In this document: positions 60,901-64,000 of the stretch, one piece after another
Layout: the number at the start of each line of letters is the position of its first letter
How positions within the stretch are numbered: position 1 is the stretch's first letter
NCBI GenBank assembly: GCA_004794785.1
Contig: SJOL01008365.1
Location: 324,480-388,479, forward strand
Direction: 5' to 3'
DNA: 64,000 nucleotides
Source: Opisthorchis felineus
Lineage: Eukaryota; Platyhelminthes; Trematoda; Opisthorchiida; Opisthorchiidae
Made by a program: the position numbers and the translations under genes
The notes under the pieces: generated by a model
Seen by the model: the letters and a program-made list of their open reading frames with translations, nothing else
What the model was told of the DNA's origin: nothing
The model's database searches: none

Positions 60901-63900
60901 CACCTAACTTTCTTCAAAATAGTCCGCCTGTGAACACCAAATCCGGCCTATGTAGAGCTGAACGCTCCTTAAGATGATGTCGATAACAGGAAGATGAAAC
61001 GTGAGAAGTCCTTTGAGCAGCACGTTCGATTGAATGCAATTATAAACTAGTGATTCAGTAGAGTAGCAATCGAGTCTTCCGTAGACGCTGAAGGCGGAAC
61101 TCTTAGAAACACTAATGATGGGCCCTATTAGATAGGGTCAAGGTTGATACAACATCCAAGTCCAACATAATTTTGTCGTCAACCCGTTGGTGAGTAAGAC
61201 TCACGTCTGGTCACCGCTTGCAAGCATGTAGATGATCAAATTACATGGTAGATCAAAGGACGGTCAAGCACAGTATACAATTACAAAGTGGACCGAGTGG
61301 TATTAAAATACACTGTCCATAATTTGATACGTAGGAACGCGCAGACGCACCAAACAAACACGCGTCTGTTGTTTGAAATGGGAGACTTACTCGTGCAACG
61401 ATTGACTTGATCCCACGTTCAAGGCAGAAATTTGGCGAAACGTCGGTTCATAGGTCTGCGAATTATCCACGGCCGTACTGACCATGGCCATCGCCTTCGT
61501 CGCTGTTTGTGCCGGGAAAGCAGAAAGTGATGAGAACTGTTTCGTAGATGAACAATTTAAAGAAGCGGTCAGAAGCTGAGGTGACTGGCGGAAGGAGCAA
61601 ACGGCACCTTAGGGCACTTGACAGGGGCAGTACGGAGGCTGGTTTCTGCTCCACTGCTGAGTGCGTGGGTGCTACTTGGAAGCTGGTTGGTTTTCTGGTC
61701 CGGTGCGCACGTTGTGCTTAAGGTCATTTGTGGAGCGCGCCTACCAGCCTGTCTTGGATACGACACACAAGAACGCATGAACACACACACAGCCGAAGCG
61801 ACTTGGTGCTTTCTGATTGTGGGGTGACGACAGCAGCTGCACTTTGAGAAAGGGGGGCTAAACACGGATCAGAAACGGACGATTTCAATGCCCCCCATTA
61901 TGGCGCATTACGATTTTCTGACCAATGGAGGCCGGATAATGGGGTCCAGAAAAGTCATGATAGGCAAACGCCAGAACAACAACTAACCAATCAACAAGCG
62001 ACAACGTTGATTTGTGGGCACCGTTGGTGTGTCGTAGATTCAGGCAAAAACGATCAGCTCTGATCACAGATGCAACACCGTATGTGTGTCATCTCTGGCC
62101 TGGGAAAGTGACAGCGCATCAAAATCAGGCGTTTTCGTCCCCAGAGGCAGGATATCGCCAATCCTCGAAAAGTGATCCTTCACCTGCTTCGACTTGACTT
62201 AGGTGGTAGCAGATTCAAAGTTCACTCAGCACACAGCCGCTGGTCGAAAAACGGAGAACGCTCTGGATCGGACTGTTACCATTCAGAAGAGATGGAAGAT
62301 ACTCTCAATTAAGTTTTGTGCAGACAGCTGACTAGTTATTCACATATCCACATCCGGAATTTGAGGGTAGTGGAGCATATCTAATTCCACTGTCACCAAT
62401 TTGTGCGAACTTTTAATGCTCTCAAACCGAAAACGCTGTAGTCAGTTTGCGAACCATAGTAGGGAGTGCAAAAGTAATCGAAATCAAAAGTTACGGGCCG
62501 GTGATCCCATGAAATCCATTCAGAGCTTTTGCCAAAGCTGGATGACTGCACTGTCAATCGCTTAAGGTTACCGTCAGAATTAAATCAAAGTGTTGATCTG
62601 ATTAGGTTGTGGAGTTCCCTCTTTTATCATCGTAAATGCACTGTTGCCCGAATTGAAAACTCCACAATCCTGTTGGAAAATACAAGGAGACTGTCCTCCC
62701 GACCCGTTACCTACGGATTAAGTTCTTTTCCTAAAGAGTCCACCATGTTCCTGTTCCGTGAATTTTGTCATTGGACTGATGAACCAAATGTCAGCCTCAT
62801 GAAATAAGGTATAAAATGTTAACAATTTCAGGTCTACTCCTCTCCAACATGCTTTACTTGTCCCAGAAATCAGGATATGAGAACTTTATTTGACTGTTCT
62901 CCAGTTAGGCTTTGTGACTCAGGTTTCTCGAAACCCAGTCTGAGCCTCACTGGGTTCGCATTGCCGACACCGTGCTTTGAGAGTATCAGCCGAACTTTCC
63001 CTAAAGGGGATGGTCCTATGGCTTGTGTGTAGTATAGGAAACCATAAGATGTACCGTGGAGTGTGAGCCAAATTGTTGTCTGGTCCCGGTTTCGTAGTCA
63101 AAGTCAAGAGTACTTAGAAGTATTGCTAATGCTACAGCTCGATGAAAACTTAGTGGTTCAGCTTATAATCCTCCCGAATGATCCAGGTCCTTGGATGATC
63201 ACATAATGCGGAATACAGGTGGAATGTAAATGGTTTAGTTCAGCTAAAACAAAGGTCATGGGACGTTTCCTCACTAGCACAAGGCTGTTAATGATAGTCA
63301 GTATAAAGTCCTAGTACCGTCGGAAAATAACGGAGTCACAGTACCTTTCATACGTTGTATCCTGAAGGTGCACTGGTAGATTGATTGTGTCCCATTTCGC
63401 AAGCCCTTGGAATCGCAGTGGCGAATTTCAAACTATTCTGGCTGCGTGCGCTCTTCCCAGCTTCATGACACGTAGGTTTAATCTGTTTCATAGAAGCTCA
63501 TTGAAACAAATTAGGTATGATCATGAACTGGTTTATACTACTTCAAACCGGTGATCTAACTGGACCTGTATTTAAGACAAATACAGTCAGAATATCCTGA
63601 CAATTCAAGCATAAAAATAACAAACTTTCTTTATTTTGGGCTAGTTTCCTTAACTGTGGAATTTGAACCTTGCATTACATCGGTGTCTGTAGCCAAGAGG
63701 TGACAAATAATCCTCATGTTGTCTTGTGATAATGAACCATTTTGACCACATGGTGCATACTCAAATTTGAGTTTAATACTTTGGCGTAAATAATTATTTT
63801 TATGGGATGATAAACCTGAGAGCACTCAGTCAGCTCAAAGGATGCTGAAAAGATGGGTGACAAGAAACCACAAGCGGGCTGCAATACCACGGTGAGAGAA

Positions 63901-64000
63901 ACACAGTTATTAAATTGTCTCGAAAACTAGGCCATCTAAGTCCTTGGTAATGTCTCATGTTTATCTCCGTTTGCGTGGGAATTGCGTATCAAACTTGATG
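57911..64000. other. No supported gene, 6.1 kb
   Basis: Short frames only. The longest (59996-60475, plus, 159 codons) has no recognisable feature and I do not call it a gene. No repeat families were matched to the rest of the window. Confidence 0.45.

Noticed and set aside
1..64000. Bacterial features (operons, ribosome binding sites, CRISPR, attachment sites)
   Set aside because: Genes have GT-AG introns and metazoan domains; no regularly spaced direct-repeat arrays were seen.

Overview
The window looks like animal nuclear DNA, most probably from a parasitic flatworm (fluke-like). The coding sequence is split into widely spaced exons with GT-AG introns. The non-coding DNA is full of decayed non-LTR retrotransposons of an RTE-like type, and a dispersed repeat family carries hammerhead-ribozyme-like cores, as known from flatworm retroelements. 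The flatworm assignment is inference; the multi-exon metazoan gene structure is seen directly.

Two genes can be assembled with matching splice phases, and they point towards each other. (1) On the + strand, 260-16810, are the last four exons of a TCF/LEF (pangolin-type) transcription factor, the DNA-binding effector of canonical Wnt signalling. Exons 260-755, 2039-2449, 7372-9057 and 15562-16810 join through phase-2 junctions. They encode Ala/Ser-rich sequence, an HMG box with a basic tail, about 400 residues of low-complexity spacer, and a C-clamp split by the last intron. The N-terminal beta-catenin-binding exons lie outside the window. (2) On the - strand, 38247-23875, are seven exons of a large C2H2 zinc-finger protein (about 1,350 residues in the window, at least eight fingers). 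I cannot name its orthologue. The 5' start is unresolved, and a good terminal exon with a stop is present.

Layout: 1-16810 is TCF/LEF, with an antisense, frameshifted RTE-like element (about 10.85-13.08 kb) in its last intron. 16.8-23.9 kb is the convergent intergenic region, including a likely TCF 3' UTR. 23.9-38.3 kb is the zinc-finger gene, with repeats in its introns. 38.3-64 kb has no gene I can support. It holds tRNA-like/SINE-like repeats (40.7-41.6 kb), hammerhead-repeat relatives (42 and 45.4 kb), a second dead reverse transcriptase (52.3-53.1 kb), microsatellites and one unexplained 208-codon ORF (57.3-57.9 kb).

I did not find a convincing novel multi-gene system. The best leads are the unusually long HMG box to C-clamp spacing in TCF/LEF, the duplicated extended finger module in the zinc-finger protein, and the hammerhead-bearing repeat family.
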